Shown here piece after piece: positions 15,959 to 24,535 of a stretch of DNA of 30,445 nt; the first letter of the stretch is position 1, and each line of letters opens with the position of its first letter. The position numbers were made by a program, and so were the translations under genes. The stretch is from NCBI RefSeq assembly GCF_003951315.1, contig NZ_QLJH01000036.1:1-30445 (forward strand), read 5' to 3'. Source of the stretch: Sphingomonas sp. S-NIH.Pt15_0812. Lineage in GTDB: Bacteria; Pseudomonadota; Alphaproteobacteria; Sphingomonadales; Sphingomonadaceae. Below the pieces are notes generated by a model. It was not told the DNA's origin. It made no database searches and saw nothing but the letters and a program-made list of their open reading frames with translations.

Positions 15959-16435
15959 TCAGCCTTCGTCTGGCTCTTCCGTCTTGGAATCATTCGCTTC
16001 AATATCGTCGCTACCCGGCTGATCCTTTTCCGGTTCGGCCGTGTCCGTCGGCTTGGCGGTGCTGCCACGCAGCGACAGGAGCGCGGCGGCGGCGACCAGT
16101 CCGCCCGCGATCGCCGCGGCGCCCCACGGCCCCCGGACCCGGTCGCCGAGACGATCCAGCGAATCGCGCAGCGCCCCGCCCCTGGTGGCGGGTGCAGGGG
16201 CGGCGGCGGCCGTACGACTGCGCTTGGCTCCGGCCTTGGCGGTGGTCCGCTTGCTGCTGCGCGGCTTGGGGGCGGGCTTCGCCTTGGGCTGGGTAGCCTC
16301 CGCCGCCGCATCCTCGGTCTTCGGCTTGGTCTTGCGCGGCGGCCGCGACTTGGCGCCGGCCTTGGCGGGCGTGGTGGCGCGGCGGCGGCGCGGGGTCTTG
16401 GGCGTGTCGCCGCCCGGCTTGTCCTTGTCGGCCAT
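15959..16435 (-). CDS. Lys/Ala/Pro-rich single-helix membrane protein
   Basis: This 158-residue protein has three parts. Residues 1-85 are rich in Lys, Arg, Pro and Ala (PRRRRATTPAKAGAKS, RSSKRTTAKAGAKRS), reminiscent of histone-H1-like tails. Residues about 104-122 form one transmembrane helix (GAAAIAGGLVAAAALLSL). The last 35 residues are acidic (EPEKDQPGSDDIEANDSK). The basic tail is probably cytoplasmic and could bind nucleic acid or acidic lipid, but this is inference from composition. An AGGAACAG lies about 10 nt upstream of the ATG. It is 80 nt downstream of amn on the same strand. A low-complexity sequence like this could match many unrelated proteins, so no family is assigned. Confidence 0.7.
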   Translation of the reverse strand: MADKDKPGGDTPKTPRRRRATTPAKAGAKSRPPRKTKPKTEDAAAEATQPKAKPAPKPRSSKRTTAKAGAKRSRTAAAAPAPATRGGALRDSLDRLGDRVRGPWGAAAIAGGLVAAAALLSLRGSTAKPTDTAEPEKDQPGSDDIEANDSKTEEPDEG

Positions 16436-16480
16436 GGTCGCTGTTCCTGATATTGATACGGGGGCGAAACGCGGTCCGGC

Positions 16481-16500
16481 GGGCGCGGTTGCCCGCGCCC
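16481..16500 (-). terminator. Hairpin downstream of amn
   Basis: GGGCGCGG (16481-16488) and CCGCGCCC (16493-16500) form a perfect 8-bp GC stem with a 4-nt loop. It starts 15 nt past the amn stop and ends 45 nt before the ATG of the next minus-strand gene. There is no T-run, so this is either a GC-only terminator or an intercistronic stabilising hairpin. Confidence 0.4.
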
Positions 16501-16515
16501 CGTTCCTGCGGACGA

Positions 16516-17952
16516 TCAGCGGAAAGGCGGCTCGTTGAACGCGCGCAGCTTGCGCGAATGCAGCCGGTCGCCCTCCAGCCGCAATTGCTCGCAGGCCTGG
16601 ATACCGATCCGCATATGCTCGCTGATCGCCCGTTCGTAGAAGCGGTTGGCCTGGCCCGGCAGCTTCAGCTCGCCGTGCAGGGGCTTGTCCGACACGCAGA
16701 GCAATGTCCCATAGGGCACGCGAAAGCGATAGCCCTGCGCCGCGATCGTCGCCGATTCCATGTCGATGCCGACCGCGCGGCTGAGCGAGAAGCGCAGCGC
16801 CGATTGGGAGTAGCGCAACTCCCAGTTGCGATCGTCGGTGGTGACGATCGTGCCGGTGCGCAGGCGGCGCTTCAATTCCTCGCCCGACTGGCCGGAGACG
16901 ATCTCCGCCGCCTTGGCCATCGCCACCTGCACCTCGGCGATGGCGGGCACCGGGATTTCCGGCGGCAGGACGTCGTCCAGCACATGGTCGTCGCGCAGAT
17001 AGGCATGGGCCAGCACATAGTCGCCGATCCGCTGCGATGGGCGCAGGCCGCCGCAATGGCCGATCATCAGCCAGGCCTCGGGCCGCATCACCGCCAGATG
17101 GTCGCAGATCGTCTTCGCATTGGACGGGCCGACGCCGATATTGACCAGGGTGATGCCGGTCTGGTCGTCCGCCATCAGGTGATAGGCGGGCATCTGGTGC
17201 CGCCGCCACGCGCTGTCGGTGACGATCGTGTCGACATCGTCGGGGCTGTGGATCATCACATTGCCGGCGCCGGACAGGGCGGTGAAGCGGCTGCCCTCGC
17301 CGAGCTGCGACGCGGCCCAGCGGACGAATTCGTCGACATAGCGGTGATAGTTGGTGAACAGCACGAAGCGCTGCACATGCTCGGCCGGCGTGCCCATGTA
17401 ATGCCGCAGCCGCGCTAGGCTGAAATCGGTGCGCAGGCCGTCGAAGAGCGCGAGGGGCTGCGTGCCGTCGACGGTCATCCACAGGCCGTCGGCGATCTCG
17501 TCGCCGATATGCGCCAGCTCGGTCGCCGGGAACCAGCGGGCCAGTTCCGACGCCGACACCTGGTCCAGGCTCATCGCATGGCCGGGATCGAGCACATAGG
17601 GGAAGGGGATTTCCTGCCGACCCTGGACGGCGCTGACCTCGACGTCGAAATCCTCGATCAGCAGCGTCAGCTGTTCGGTCAGGTAATCGGCGAAGACCGC
17701 GGGCTTCGTCACGCTGATCCGATAGTCGCCGGGCGACACCAGCCGGCCGAAGGAGCGCGGCGGCGTCGGCCGCGAATCCTGGCCGCGAAAGCGCAGGTGG
17801 ATTTCGGGATAGGCGAAGCTGCCGTCGCGCCGGCTGTCGGGCGAGGGGATGGTGCCGTCGCGCAGATACGCGGTGAGTGCGCCTTGCAGCCGCTCCACCG
17901 ACGCCGTGTAGAGCCGGTCGAGTTCGGAAACGATCTGGGAAGCCTTGGTCAT
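16516..17952 (-). CDS. amn: AMP nucleosidase
   Basis: This 478-residue enzyme hydrolyses AMP to adenine and ribose 5-phosphate and adjusts the adenylate pool in the cytoplasm. The N-terminal Amn domain includes IEDFDVEVSAVQGRQEIPFP and HAMSLDQVSASELARWF. The C-terminal nucleoside-phosphorylase-type domain carries LVNIGVGPSNAKTICDHL, LMIGHCGGLRPSQRIGDYV and AVGIDMESATIAAQGYRF. YGTLLCVSDKPLHGELKLPG and the ending are typical. Length is close to E. coli Amn (484). The gene stands alone upstream, 54 nt from the end of the GGDEF/EAL gene on the same strand, so it may share that transcript or have its own promoter. No regulatory site was evident. Confidence 0.95.
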   Translation of the reverse strand: MTKASQIVSELDRLYTASVERLQGALTAYLRDGTIPSPDSRRDGSFAYPEIHLRFRGQDSRPTPPRSFGRLVSPGDYRISVTKPAVFADYLTEQLTLLIEDFDVEVSAVQGRQEIPFPYVLDPGHAMSLDQVSASELARWFPATELAHIGDEIADGLWMTVDGTQPLALFDGLRTDFSLARLRHYMGTPAEHVQRFVLFTNYHRYVDEFVRWAASQLGEGSRFTALSGAGNVMIHSPDDVDTIVTDSAWRRHQMPAYHLMADDQTGITLVNIGVGPSNAKTICDHLAVMRPEAWLMIGHCGGLRPSQRIGDYVLAHAYLRDDHVLDDVLPPEIPVPAIAEVQVAMAKAAEIVSGQSGEELKRRLRTGTIVTTDDRNWELRYSQSALRFSLSRAVGIDMESATIAAQGYRFRVPYGTLLCVSDKPLHGELKLPGQANRFYERAISEHMRIGIQACEQLRLEGDRLHSRKLRAFNEPPFR

Positions 17953-18006
17953 GGCCCGGAGCTACGCCGGCCGCATGACGCTGACAAGACGGTGACCGGA
18001 CGGGCC

Positions 18007-20055
18007 TCAGGACACCAGGGCGTGGCGGACGACGCGGGGGCCGAGCTGCATCAGCCCGTGCACCCTTGCCGGATCGGCGAGCCGATGCGACGGCCGGCCG
18101 ATCAGATAGCCCTGGATCGACGAACATCCCTCGCGCGCGGCGATGGCGAGCTGCGCCGGGCGCTCGATCCCTTCGGCGAGCACCGGCATCTCCAGGATCG
18201 TGCCCAGCGCGACCACCGATCGCAGGATCGCCACCGCCTGCTCGCTGCGTTCGATCTCCGCAACGAAGGACGAATCGAGCTTGATCCTGTCGAAGGGAAA
18301 GGAACGCAGCACGTCGAGCGAGGAATAGCCGACGCCGAAATCGTCCAGCGCGATGGCGATGCCCATCGCCTTCAGCGCGGCGAGCTGTTGCAGCGCGTAA
18401 CGGCGGTCGCGGATGATCGCGCTCTCGGTCAGCTCCAGCACCAGCCGTTCGGCGGGCAGGCCGCTATCGTCCAGGGCCGCGCGGACCGTGTCGATCACTT
18501 GCGGGTCGGCCAGGTGGAGCGGCGACAGATTGACCGATACCACATGCGGATCGACCCAGAGCGCGGCCTCGAAACAGGCCTGGCGCAGCACCCAGACGCT
18601 GAGCGGCACGATGTCGCCATGTTCCTCCGCCAGCGGAATGAACGTGGCGGGCGAAATCGGCCCGCGCGACGGATGCGTCCAGCGGAGCAGCGCCTCATAG
18701 CCGATCACCCGGCCGGTATCGACCGCCGCCTGCACCTGATAGTGGAGGTGGAACGCCCCCGCCTGGACGGCGGCGCGCAGGTCGCTGGCCAATTCCCGCC
18801 GGTCGCGCACGGCGTCGTCCATCGCCGAATCGTAGAAACAGGGCTTTTCCGAATGGGCCGATTTGGCGCGGTACATGGCGAGGTCGGCGCGGGCGAGCAG
18901 CGTGTCCGGGTCCTGCCCGTCATGGATCGCCAGCGCGACGCCGATATTGGTGCCGACCGACGCAGTGAACCGCTCGAACTGAAAGGGCGGGACGAACACC
19001 GCCTGCAACCGGGCGAGGAATCCGGCGAGCTGGTCCGGTGTCTCATAGGAGATCAGCGCGCCGAACTCGTCGCCGCCCAACCGCGCGACGATCTCGCCGG
19101 GCAGCAGCGTGCCGGTCAGGCGGGCGGCGAGCGCGGTCAGCAACTGGTCGCCTGCCTGATGGCCATAGGTGTCGTTGACCGCCTTGAACCGCGACAGGTC
19201 GAGCATGACCACCGCCATGCAGGGGGCGCCGCCCTTCATCGCCAGCCGTCGCGCCAGTTCCTCGTTGAAGCTCATGCGGTTGGGCAGGTCGGTCAGCCCG
19301 TCGTGCAGTGCCATGTGGCGCAGCCGGCGGAAGGATTCGTCCTGGCTATGCTCGTCGATCAGCGCGCTGACGGCGGCGCAGCCCAGTACCAGGAGGCCGG
19401 CGATGGCTGTGGTCATCCCCAATACGGTCAACGTGGTCGGCGACAGGCCGCCGCCCAGGTTCAGCACCGCGATCGACATCGCCGCCATGCCGGTGAAGTG
19501 GAGCGCGGCGACCGCCAATCCGAGCAGTCCGCCGGCGATGGTTCGACGCCAACGATGGCGGCCGACCAGGGTGCCGAACGCCGCCGCGCCGAGCAGCATC
19601 GCCAACGCCACGGATGCCACGACATAGCGCAGGTCCCAGGTGACGATCCCGTCGACCCGATAGGCGGCCATGCCGATATAGTGCATCCCCGCCACCGACG
19701 CGCCGACCATCGCGCCGCCGAGCATGGCCCAGGATCGCTTGCGGCCGACCAGCTTCAGCCCCGGTGCGGCGGCGACGATCGCCACCAGGAGGGAGAACAG
19801 GGTGAGCGGCGGATCGAGCACCACCGGCGCGCGTGACCTGAACGCCATCATCGCGACGAAATGCGTGCACCAGACCATGGTGCCGGTGCTGGTCGCGGCC
19901 AGGAAGACCCAGCCGGCGTGACGTCGGCCGACGGCCGAGCGGACGCGCTCGACCAGTTCGATCACCGCCGCCGAGCCGACCAGGCAGATCAGCACCGCCA
20001 TCGCCACCAGATAGGGATCGTGCTCCTGGAAGAGGCACAGGGCGACCCGCATCAT
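18007..20055 (-). CDS. MHYT-GGDEF-EAL cyclic-di-GMP turnover protein
   Basis: This 682-residue integral membrane protein has seven predicted helices at 15-230 forming an MHYT sensor. It contains three motif copies, WCTHFVAMMAF, GMHYIGMAAY and ALHFTGMAAM, thought to bind copper and sense O2, CO or NO. A diguanylate cyclase domain follows (HDGLTDLPNR at 251, RLGGDEFGAL with GGDEF at 327-331). Next is a phosphodiesterase domain (GYEALLRW with EAL at 454-456, LTESAI, DDFGVGYSSL). Both catalytic signatures look intact, so it could make and break cyclic-di-GMP. No I-site RxxD is visible just before GGDEF. The start is ATGATG, overlapping the stop of the GAF gene, so the pair is probably coupled. 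Confidence 0.94.
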   Translation of the reverse strand: MMRVALCLFQEHDPYLVAMAVLICLVGSAAVIELVERVRSAVGRRHAGWVFLAATSTGTMVWCTHFVAMMAFRSRAPVVLDPPLTLFSLLVAIVAAAPGLKLVGRKRSWAMLGGAMVGASVAGMHYIGMAAYRVDGIVTWDLRYVVASVALAMLLGAAAFGTLVGRHRWRRTIAGGLLGLAVAALHFTGMAAMSIAVLNLGGGLSPTTLTVLGMTTAIAGLLVLGCAAVSALIDEHSQDESFRRLRHMALHDGLTDLPNRMSFNEELARRLAMKGGAPCMAVVMLDLSRFKAVNDTYGHQAGDQLLTALAARLTGTLLPGEIVARLGGDEFGALISYETPDQLAGFLARLQAVFVPPFQFERFTASVGTNIGVALAIHDGQDPDTLLARADLAMYRAKSAHSEKPCFYDSAMDDAVRDRRELASDLRAAVQAGAFHLHYQVQAAVDTGRVIGYEALLRWTHPSRGPISPATFIPLAEEHGDIVPLSVWVLRQACFEAALWVDPHVVSVNLSPLHLADPQVIDTVRAALDDSGLPAERLVLELTESAIIRDRRYALQQLAALKAMGIAIALDDFGVGYSSLDVLRSFPFDRIKLDSSFVAEIERSEQAVAILRSVVALGTILEMPVLAEGIERPAQLAIAAREGCSSIQGYLIGRPSHRLADPARVHGLMQLGPRVVRHALVS

Positions 20056-20603
20056 GCCAGCCCGGCCTCATCCCCGGAAGAGCCGGCGCGCACGGCATCC
20101 CGCACCTCGTTCCACACATCGCCCCGCGTCTCCAGCGCCAGCATCGCCTGGCGGGTGAGCGCCAGCAGATAGGCCTTCTGGTCGGCGGAGGCGGGCCGGC
20201 GGGGAACGGTGTCGAGGACGCACAGCGCCCCGACATCGACGCCGCTCAGCAGCCGTAGCGGCGCGCCGATATAATAGCGGGCGAACGGCGCATCGATCAC
20301 CGCCGGCAGGTTCGCGAAGCGTGGGTCGGCGCGGGCATCGCAGACCTCCAACACGTCCGGTCGGTCGAGCGCGAAACTGCAGAAGCCGGTGTCGCGCGGC
20401 ATGCAGTCGATCGTCACGCCCCGCGCCGCCTTGAACCATTGCTGGTTGTCGTGGATCAGCGACAACAGGGCGATCGGCGCATCGAACGCATCCGCCGCGG
20501 CCTGGACGAAGCGGTCGAAGGTCAGCTCGGCCGGCGTGTCGAGCACGTGCAGCCCGTGGACCGCCACGGTCCGCCGACGTTCACGCATCAAATTCCTGAA
20601 CAT
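20052..20603 (-). CDS. GAF-domain protein
   Basis: A 183-residue soluble protein made up of one GAF domain. FVQAAADAFDAPIALLSLIHDNQQWFKA is the entry strand and helix, and PRDTGFCSFALD and YYIGAPLRLLSGVDVGALCVLD complete the pocket. GAF domains bind small ligands or haem/tetrapyrroles. Two Cys residues (in DCMPRD and GFCSF) lie at the pocket. The family often stands directly before GGDEF proteins, and here the stop overlaps the MHYT-GGDEF-EAL start. This suggests the GAF protein provides a second sensory input in trans. Start at 20603; Met6 (20588) is an alternative. It is the first gene of this transcript. Confidence 0.85.
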   Translation of the reverse strand: MFRNLMRERRRTVAVHGLHVLDTPAELTFDRFVQAAADAFDAPIALLSLIHDNQQWFKAARGVTIDCMPRDTGFCSFALDRPDVLEVCDARADPRFANLPAVIDAPFARYYIGAPLRLLSGVDVGALCVLDTVPRRPASADQKAYLLALTRQAMLALETRGDVWNEVRDAVRAGSSGDEAGLA

Positions 20604-20663
20604 CGACCGATCACCGCGAGCCTTGAAAGACCGGTCATAGCTGGCGGTGAAAGGTTAAGCTTC

Positions 20664-20697
20664 AGTCAAATCACGATCGATATATGATATGAGTCAA
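20664..20697 (-). promoter_or_regulatory. Possible promoter of the GAF/GGDEF-EAL operon
   Basis: On the minus strand TTGACT occurs twice, at 20697-20692 and 20669-20664, 28 nt apart, within the only AT-rich stretch of the 115-nt gap. The hexamer resembles a -35 element or a repeated activator site. No clear -10 is seen at 16-18 nt for the upstream copy. The stretch between them contains ATATCATATATCGATC. Confidence 0.25.
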
Positions 20698-20718
20698 CCG
20701 ATTTTGATTTGTGTCGGC

Positions 20719-21297
20719 TCAGTGACCGGCATGCCACATGGCGTCGAGCCGGGCCTGTCCGCCGCCGGCCCGACGCAGACGGAAATCGACCAGTTCGAAA
20801 CCGCGCCCGCGCAAGGCGCGGCCATGGCTGCGCCACACCAGGTCGTAGATCGCCTGCTTGGCGAGCGGCCTGTCGTCGACCAGATAGGTATAGCGGATCA
20901 GCACCGGCACGCGGCCCGTCGCGTCGTCCGGACCGCCATCGGTCGCCTTGCGCAGCGGCTCCGCGAACCAGTCGAGCGGGATGCGCCGGTCGACCACGTC
21001 ATGCGTCCCCGCACCCAAGGCGGCCGGGAAGGTGACGCGGATGTCGGTCAGCGGATGCGCGTCGTCCATCGCGAGCAGGATCGCATCGCCGCCGGCGGTG
21101 GGCGCGCCCTGCACGTCGTAGCGGCGGCGTTCCTGCGCCCCGGCGATCCGCTCCGCCGCCTTGGTGGCGCTGGCGTCGCGGCGGTCCTGCCAGTTGTTCC
21201 ACAGGCTGAGCCCCGCGATGACGACGCCCGCCACCGCGACGATCTCCGCGATCGTCAGCCAGCGACGGCGCGCCTGCCGATCCGACTCCTCGCTCAC
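20719..21297 (-). CDS. Membrane-anchored protein of unknown function
   Basis: A 192-residue protein with one N-terminal hydrophobic helix at about 14-32 (LTIAEIVAVAGVVIAGLSLW). A short coiled segment follows (DRRDASATKAAERIAGAQERR), then a predicted beta-rich domain (ILLAMDDAHPLTDIRVTFP, VPVLIRYTYLVDD, FELVDFRLRR). I do not recognise the family. The soluble part probably faces the periplasm or, given the basic stretch before the helix, is anchored with the N-terminus in the cytoplasm. Its ATG overlaps the purN stop by 4 nt, so it is expressed with purine genes although nothing suggests a purine role. The C-terminal GGGQARLDAMWHAGH is unremarkable. Confidence 0.75.
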   Translation of the reverse strand: MSEESDRQARRRWLTIAEIVAVAGVVIAGLSLWNNWQDRRDASATKAAERIAGAQERRRYDVQGAPTAGGDAILLAMDDAHPLTDIRVTFPAALGAGTHDVVDRRIPLDWFAEPLRKATDGGPDDATGRVPVLIRYTYLVDDRPLAKQAIYDLVWRSHGRALRGRGFELVDFRLRRAGGGQARLDAMWHAGH

Positions 21298-22121
21298 CGC
21301 CCGCCGACCTCCAGCAGCCGAGCCGGCGCGGTGACTTCCCAGGCGCGGGCGATCCGGTCCTCGACCAGCGGGCGGTCAAAGGCGTCGGTCAGGTCGAGCG
21401 CGTCGCCCTCGACCTCGGCGGGCAGGACCAGCCGGTCGCCATCGACCCGTGCGAACTCGCGGCCATCGACCAGGAAGCGGGTGACCGCGCCGTCCCGTTG
21501 CGCCTCGGCCTCGGGCAGCTTGGTCGCGAAGGCATGGATATGATCGGCTGGGGACATGACGAACTCCGCTAGGATGCGCGGATATAACGCATGTTCGGCG
21601 ATCAGGACCCGCGCGGCGAGCGCATCGGCGTCGTCGCCGGGCAGGATCGGCACGCGCGCCTGACCCAGCAGCCGGCCGCCATCCAGTTCCTCGGTGACGA
21701 TATGGACCGAACAGCCGCCTTCCGCATCGCCCGCCTCGATCGCGCGGCGATGCGTGTCCAGCCCCTTGTAGAGCGGCAGCAGCGAAGGATGGATGTTGAC
21801 GATCCGATCGCGCCAGCGCGCGACGAAATCGTCCGAGACCAGTCGCATATAGCCGGCGAGCGCGATCACCGTGACGCCCGCCGCGCGCAGGGCGGCATCC
21901 AGTTGCGCCTCATAGGCGGCCTTGCCGATCCCCTTGGGCGACAGCGCCCAGGTGGGGATGCCCCGGTCGCGCGCCCAGGCGAGGCCGGGCGCATCGGGCT
22001 TGTCGGAGGCGACCAGCGCGACTTCATAGCCGCGCGCCTGCTCGACCAACGCCATCATGTTCGATCCCCGGCCGGAGATCAGGATGGCGATCCTGTGCTG
22101 GTTCACTGCCTGTCCGCTCAC
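21294..22121 (-). CDS. purN: Phosphoribosylglycinamide formyltransferase with C-terminal extension
   Basis: This enzyme transfers the formyl group of 10-formyl-THF to GAR in purine synthesis. SGRGSN binds the phosphate, and the catalytic triad is Asn109 and His111 in VNIHPSLLP with Asp147 in EELDGG. The core ends near residue 205, the normal PurN length, but another 65 residues follow (from about [18 protein letters not shown] on). They may form an extra small domain of the type seen in sphingomonad relatives. The start is GTG at 22121, chosen because it overlaps the purM stop (GTGA). A second GTG at 22106 would remove five residues. It lies between purM and the membrane protein in a three-gene overlapping unit. 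Confidence 0.93.
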   Translation of the reverse strand: MSGQAVNQHRIAILISGRGSNMMALVEQARGYEVALVASDKPDAPGLAWARDRGIPTWALSPKGIGKAAYEAQLDAALRAAGVTVIALAGYMRLVSDDFVARWRDRIVNIHPSLLPLYKGLDTHRRAIEAGDAEGGCSVHIVTEELDGGRLLGQARVPILPGDDADALAARVLIAEHALYPRILAEFVMSPADHIHAFATKLPEAEAQRDGAVTRFLVDGREFARVDGDRLVLPAEVEGDALDLTDAFDRPLVEDRIARAWEVTAPARLLEVGGR

Positions 22122-23245
22122 TGGTGGTGCGTCGCGGTCCAGTCGGCGCGCGCGCTCCACGTCTCGGTGGAGCCGCGCACGGTGCAGCCGCGCTGCCCGG
22201 CCTCGATCGCCCCGATCGTGAACACCGTCTCGCCCGCCTGGGTCAGCGCGTCGGCGACCGCCGCCGCCGCGTCGGCCGCGACGACCACCGCCATGCCGAT
22301 CCCGCAGTTGAAGGTGCGCGCGAACTCCGCCGGCTCGATCCCGCCCTGCGCCTGTAGGAACGCCATCAGGCGCGGCTGCGGCCAGGCGTCGGCATCGATC
22401 ACCGCATGGGTGCCCTCCGGCAGCACGCGCGGGATATTCTCCAGCAGGCCGCCGCCGGTGATATGCGCCAGCCCCTTGATCTTTCCGTCGCGCAGCAGCG
22501 GCAACAGGCTGGCGACATAGATGCGCGTCGGCGCCATCAGCACGTCGATCATCAGCCGGTCCTGGTCGAACAGCGAGGGCCGGTCGAGCTTCCACCCCTT
22601 GTCGGCGGCGAGGCGGCGGACCAGCGAGAAGCCGTTGCTGTGCACGCCCGAGGAGGCGAGGCCCAGCACCACGTCGCCGGCGGCGATCCCCGCGCCGGTC
22701 AGCAGCCGGTCGCGCTCGACCGCGCCGACGCAGAAGCCGGCCAGGTCATAGTCGCCGGGCGCGTACATGCCCGGCATCTCCGCCGTCTCGCCACCGATCA
22801 GCGCGCAACCGGCCTGTTTGCAGCCCTCCGCGATCGAGGCGACGACGCGCTCGGCGACGCCGTTCTCCAGCTTGCCGCTGGCATAATAGTCCAGGAAGAA
22901 CAGCGGTTCGGCACCCTGGACGATCAGGTCGTTGGCGCACATCGCGACCAGGTCGACGCCGACCCCCTCATGCCGGTCCCATTCGATCGCCAGCTTCAGC
23001 TTGGTGCCGACGCCGTCATTGGCGGCGACCAGCAGCGGATCGGTGAAGCCCGCCGCCTTCAGGTCGAAGATGCCGCCGAACCCGCCCAGATCGGCGTCCG
23101 CGCCGGGGCGACGCGTCGACCGGGCGAGCGGCGCGATCGCGCGGACCAGCGCATTGCCGGCGGCGATCGAGACGCCGGCATCGGCATAGGTATAGCCCCC
23201 ATGGGAGGGGACGGCGGGGGTGGTGGAGTCGGGCTGGTCGCTCAT
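22118..23245 (-). CDS. purM: Phosphoribosylformylglycinamidine cyclo-ligase
   Basis: This 375-residue AIR synthetase converts FGAM to AIR with ATP, the fifth step of purine synthesis. Hallmarks are [64 protein letters not shown] and [13 protein letters not shown]. Length is slightly above the usual 345-350 because of an N-terminal tail of about 15 residues ([15 protein letters not shown]) and a C-terminal addition. ATG 23245 is given; an in-frame ATG at 23263 is possible. It is the first gene of the purM-purN-membrane-protein unit and diverges from the 23312 gene. I saw no PurR box or purine riboswitch upstream. Confidence 0.96.
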   Translation of the reverse strand: MSDQPDSTTPAVPSHGGYTYADAGVSIAAGNALVRAIAPLARSTRRPGADADLGGFGGIFDLKAAGFTDPLLVAANDGVGTKLKLAIEWDRHEGVGVDLVAMCANDLIVQGAEPLFFLDYYASGKLENGVAERVVASIAEGCKQAGCALIGGETAEMPGMYAPGDYDLAGFCVGAVERDRLLTGAGIAAGDVVLGLASSGVHSNGFSLVRRLAADKGWKLDRPSLFDQDRLMIDVLMAPTRIYVASLLPLLRDGKIKGLAHITGGGLLENIPRVLPEGTHAVIDADAWPQPRLMAFLQAQGGIEPAEFARTFNCGIGMAVVVAADAAAAVADALTQAGETVFTIGAIEAGQRGCTVRGSTETWSARADWTATHHQ

Positions 23246-23311
23246 GTTCGCCCGCCTAGCCATATCCTGCTTGGATTTCCACGCCCCCTCCTGCAAAAGG
23301 CCGGCAATCCT
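23246..23311. promoter_or_regulatory. Divergent promoter region, purM versus secreted-protein gene
   Basis: Only 66 nt separate the two divergent start codons, so both promoters must overlap here or one starts inside the other gene. The segment contains TATCCTGCTTGGATTT, slightly richer in AT than its surroundings. No consensus hexamers are clear. Confidence 0.4.
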
Positions 23312-24535
23312 ATGCGTCGCCTTCTTCCTGTCCTGGCCCTCAGCGCCCTTCTCGCCGGCAGCGCCACGCTCGCGCAGGTCGACGGCGGCAGCCGGGGCGT
23401 CGCGCCGGTCGACAGCGGCAGCTCGTTCGAAGTGGCCGGCGTCACCGTCGATGTTGCCGGAAAGACGGCGGAAGCGGCGCGCTATGGCGGCTGGCGCCTG
23501 GCGCAGCGCAAGGCCTGGATGCAGTTGTCGCGCCGGTTGGGCGGGCCCGGCACCTTGCTGTCGGACGGCGCGCTCGACCAGCTCGTCTCCGGCATCGTCG
23601 TCGAGAACGAGCAGATCGGGCCGACCCGCTATATCGCGCGCCTGGGCGTGCTGTTCGATCGCGGTCGCGCCGCCGGGCTGCTCGGCATCTCGGCCTATGC
23701 CGACCGGTCGCCGCCGATGCTGGTGATGCCGGTGATCTGGCAGGGCGGCACCGGACAGGCGTTCGAGCGGCGGACCCCCTGGCAGGAGGCCTGGGCCCGG
23801 TTCCGCACGGGCGACAGCCGGATCGACTATGTCCGCCCGGCCGGCACCGGCGCCGATTCGCTGCTGCTCAACACCGGGCAGATGGGGCGGCCGGGGCGCG
23901 GCTGGTGGCGGGCGATCCTCGACCAATATGGCGCGTCCGACATTCTGATCCCGACCGTGCGGCTGAGCCGGCAATGGCCCGGCGGTCCGGTGATCGGCGT
24001 GTTCGAGGCGCGGCATGGGCCGGACGATGAGTTGATCGGTCGCGTGACGCTGCGCGTCGGAAGCGCCGCCGGCCTGCCGCAACTGATGGATGCCGGCGTC
24101 GCCCGGCTCGATTCGATCTATCAGGATGCGCTGCGCACCGGCCGGTTGAGCCCGGACGCCAGCCTGTCGCCGCCACCCGCTCCCGCGCCGGAGCCTGCGC
24201 CGGTGGCGGAGCCGACGATCGACACGCTGCTCGCCGATATCGCCGCGTCCAATGCGGTGGCGGTGACGGTGCAATATGACACGCCCGGCACCAGCAGCGT
24301 CGCCAATAGCGAGGCGCTGATCCGCTCGCTGCCCGGCGTGCGATCGGCCAGCACCACCAGCCTGGCGCTGGGCGGCGTGTCGCTGATGCGGGTCTTTGTC
24401 GACGATCCGGCGGCCTTCGCCACGGCCCTTCGCTCGCGCGGCTTCGAGGTGTCGGGCGGCGGCGCGGCGCTGCGCATCCGGCGGCCCGCCGCGCCCGCCG
24501 CGACCACGACACCGAGTGCGACGGGGCCGGGATGA
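23312..24535 (+). CDS. Secreted protein of unknown function, upstream of hdaA
   Basis: This 407-residue protein has a clear Sec signal peptide ([20 protein letters not shown], cleavage after about residue 21). A conserved-looking N-terminal block follows ([43 protein letters not shown]). Mid-protein features include [14 protein letters not shown] and [21 protein letters not shown] Pro/Ala linker follows ([15 protein letters not shown]). The C-terminal module of about 100 residues has the alternating pattern of a ferredoxin-like/HMA-type domain ([31 protein letters not shown]) but lacks a CxxC pair, so metal binding is unlikely. I recognise it only as a type seen before hdaA in sphingomonads. 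Its stop overlaps the hdaA start (ATGA), so expression is coupled to a replication regulator for no obvious reason. Confidence 0.82.
   Translation: MRRLLPVLALSALLAGSATLAQVDGGSRGVAPVDSGSSFEVAGVTVDVAGKTAEAARYGGWRLAQRKAWMQLSRRLGGPGTLLSDGALDQLVSGIVVENEQIGPTRYIARLGVLFDRGRAAGLLGISAYADRSPPMLVMPVIWQGGTGQAFERRTPWQEAWARFRTGDSRIDYVRPAGTGADSLLLNTGQMGRPGRGWWRAILDQYGASDILIPTVRLSRQWPGGPVIGVFEARHGPDDELIGRVTLRVGSAAGLPQLMDAGVARLDSIYQDALRTGRLSPDASLSPPPAPAPEPAPVAEPTIDTLLADIAASNAVAVTVQYDTPGTSSVANSEALIRSLPGVRSASTTSLALGGVSLMRVFVDDPAAFATALRSRGFEVSGGGAALRIRRPAAPAATTTPSATGPG

Noticed and set aside
17509..19836. A 775-codon plus-strand open frame
   Set aside because: It is antisense to amn and the GGDEF/EAL gene, with Gln/Arg/Asp-rich low-complexity translation and no domain.
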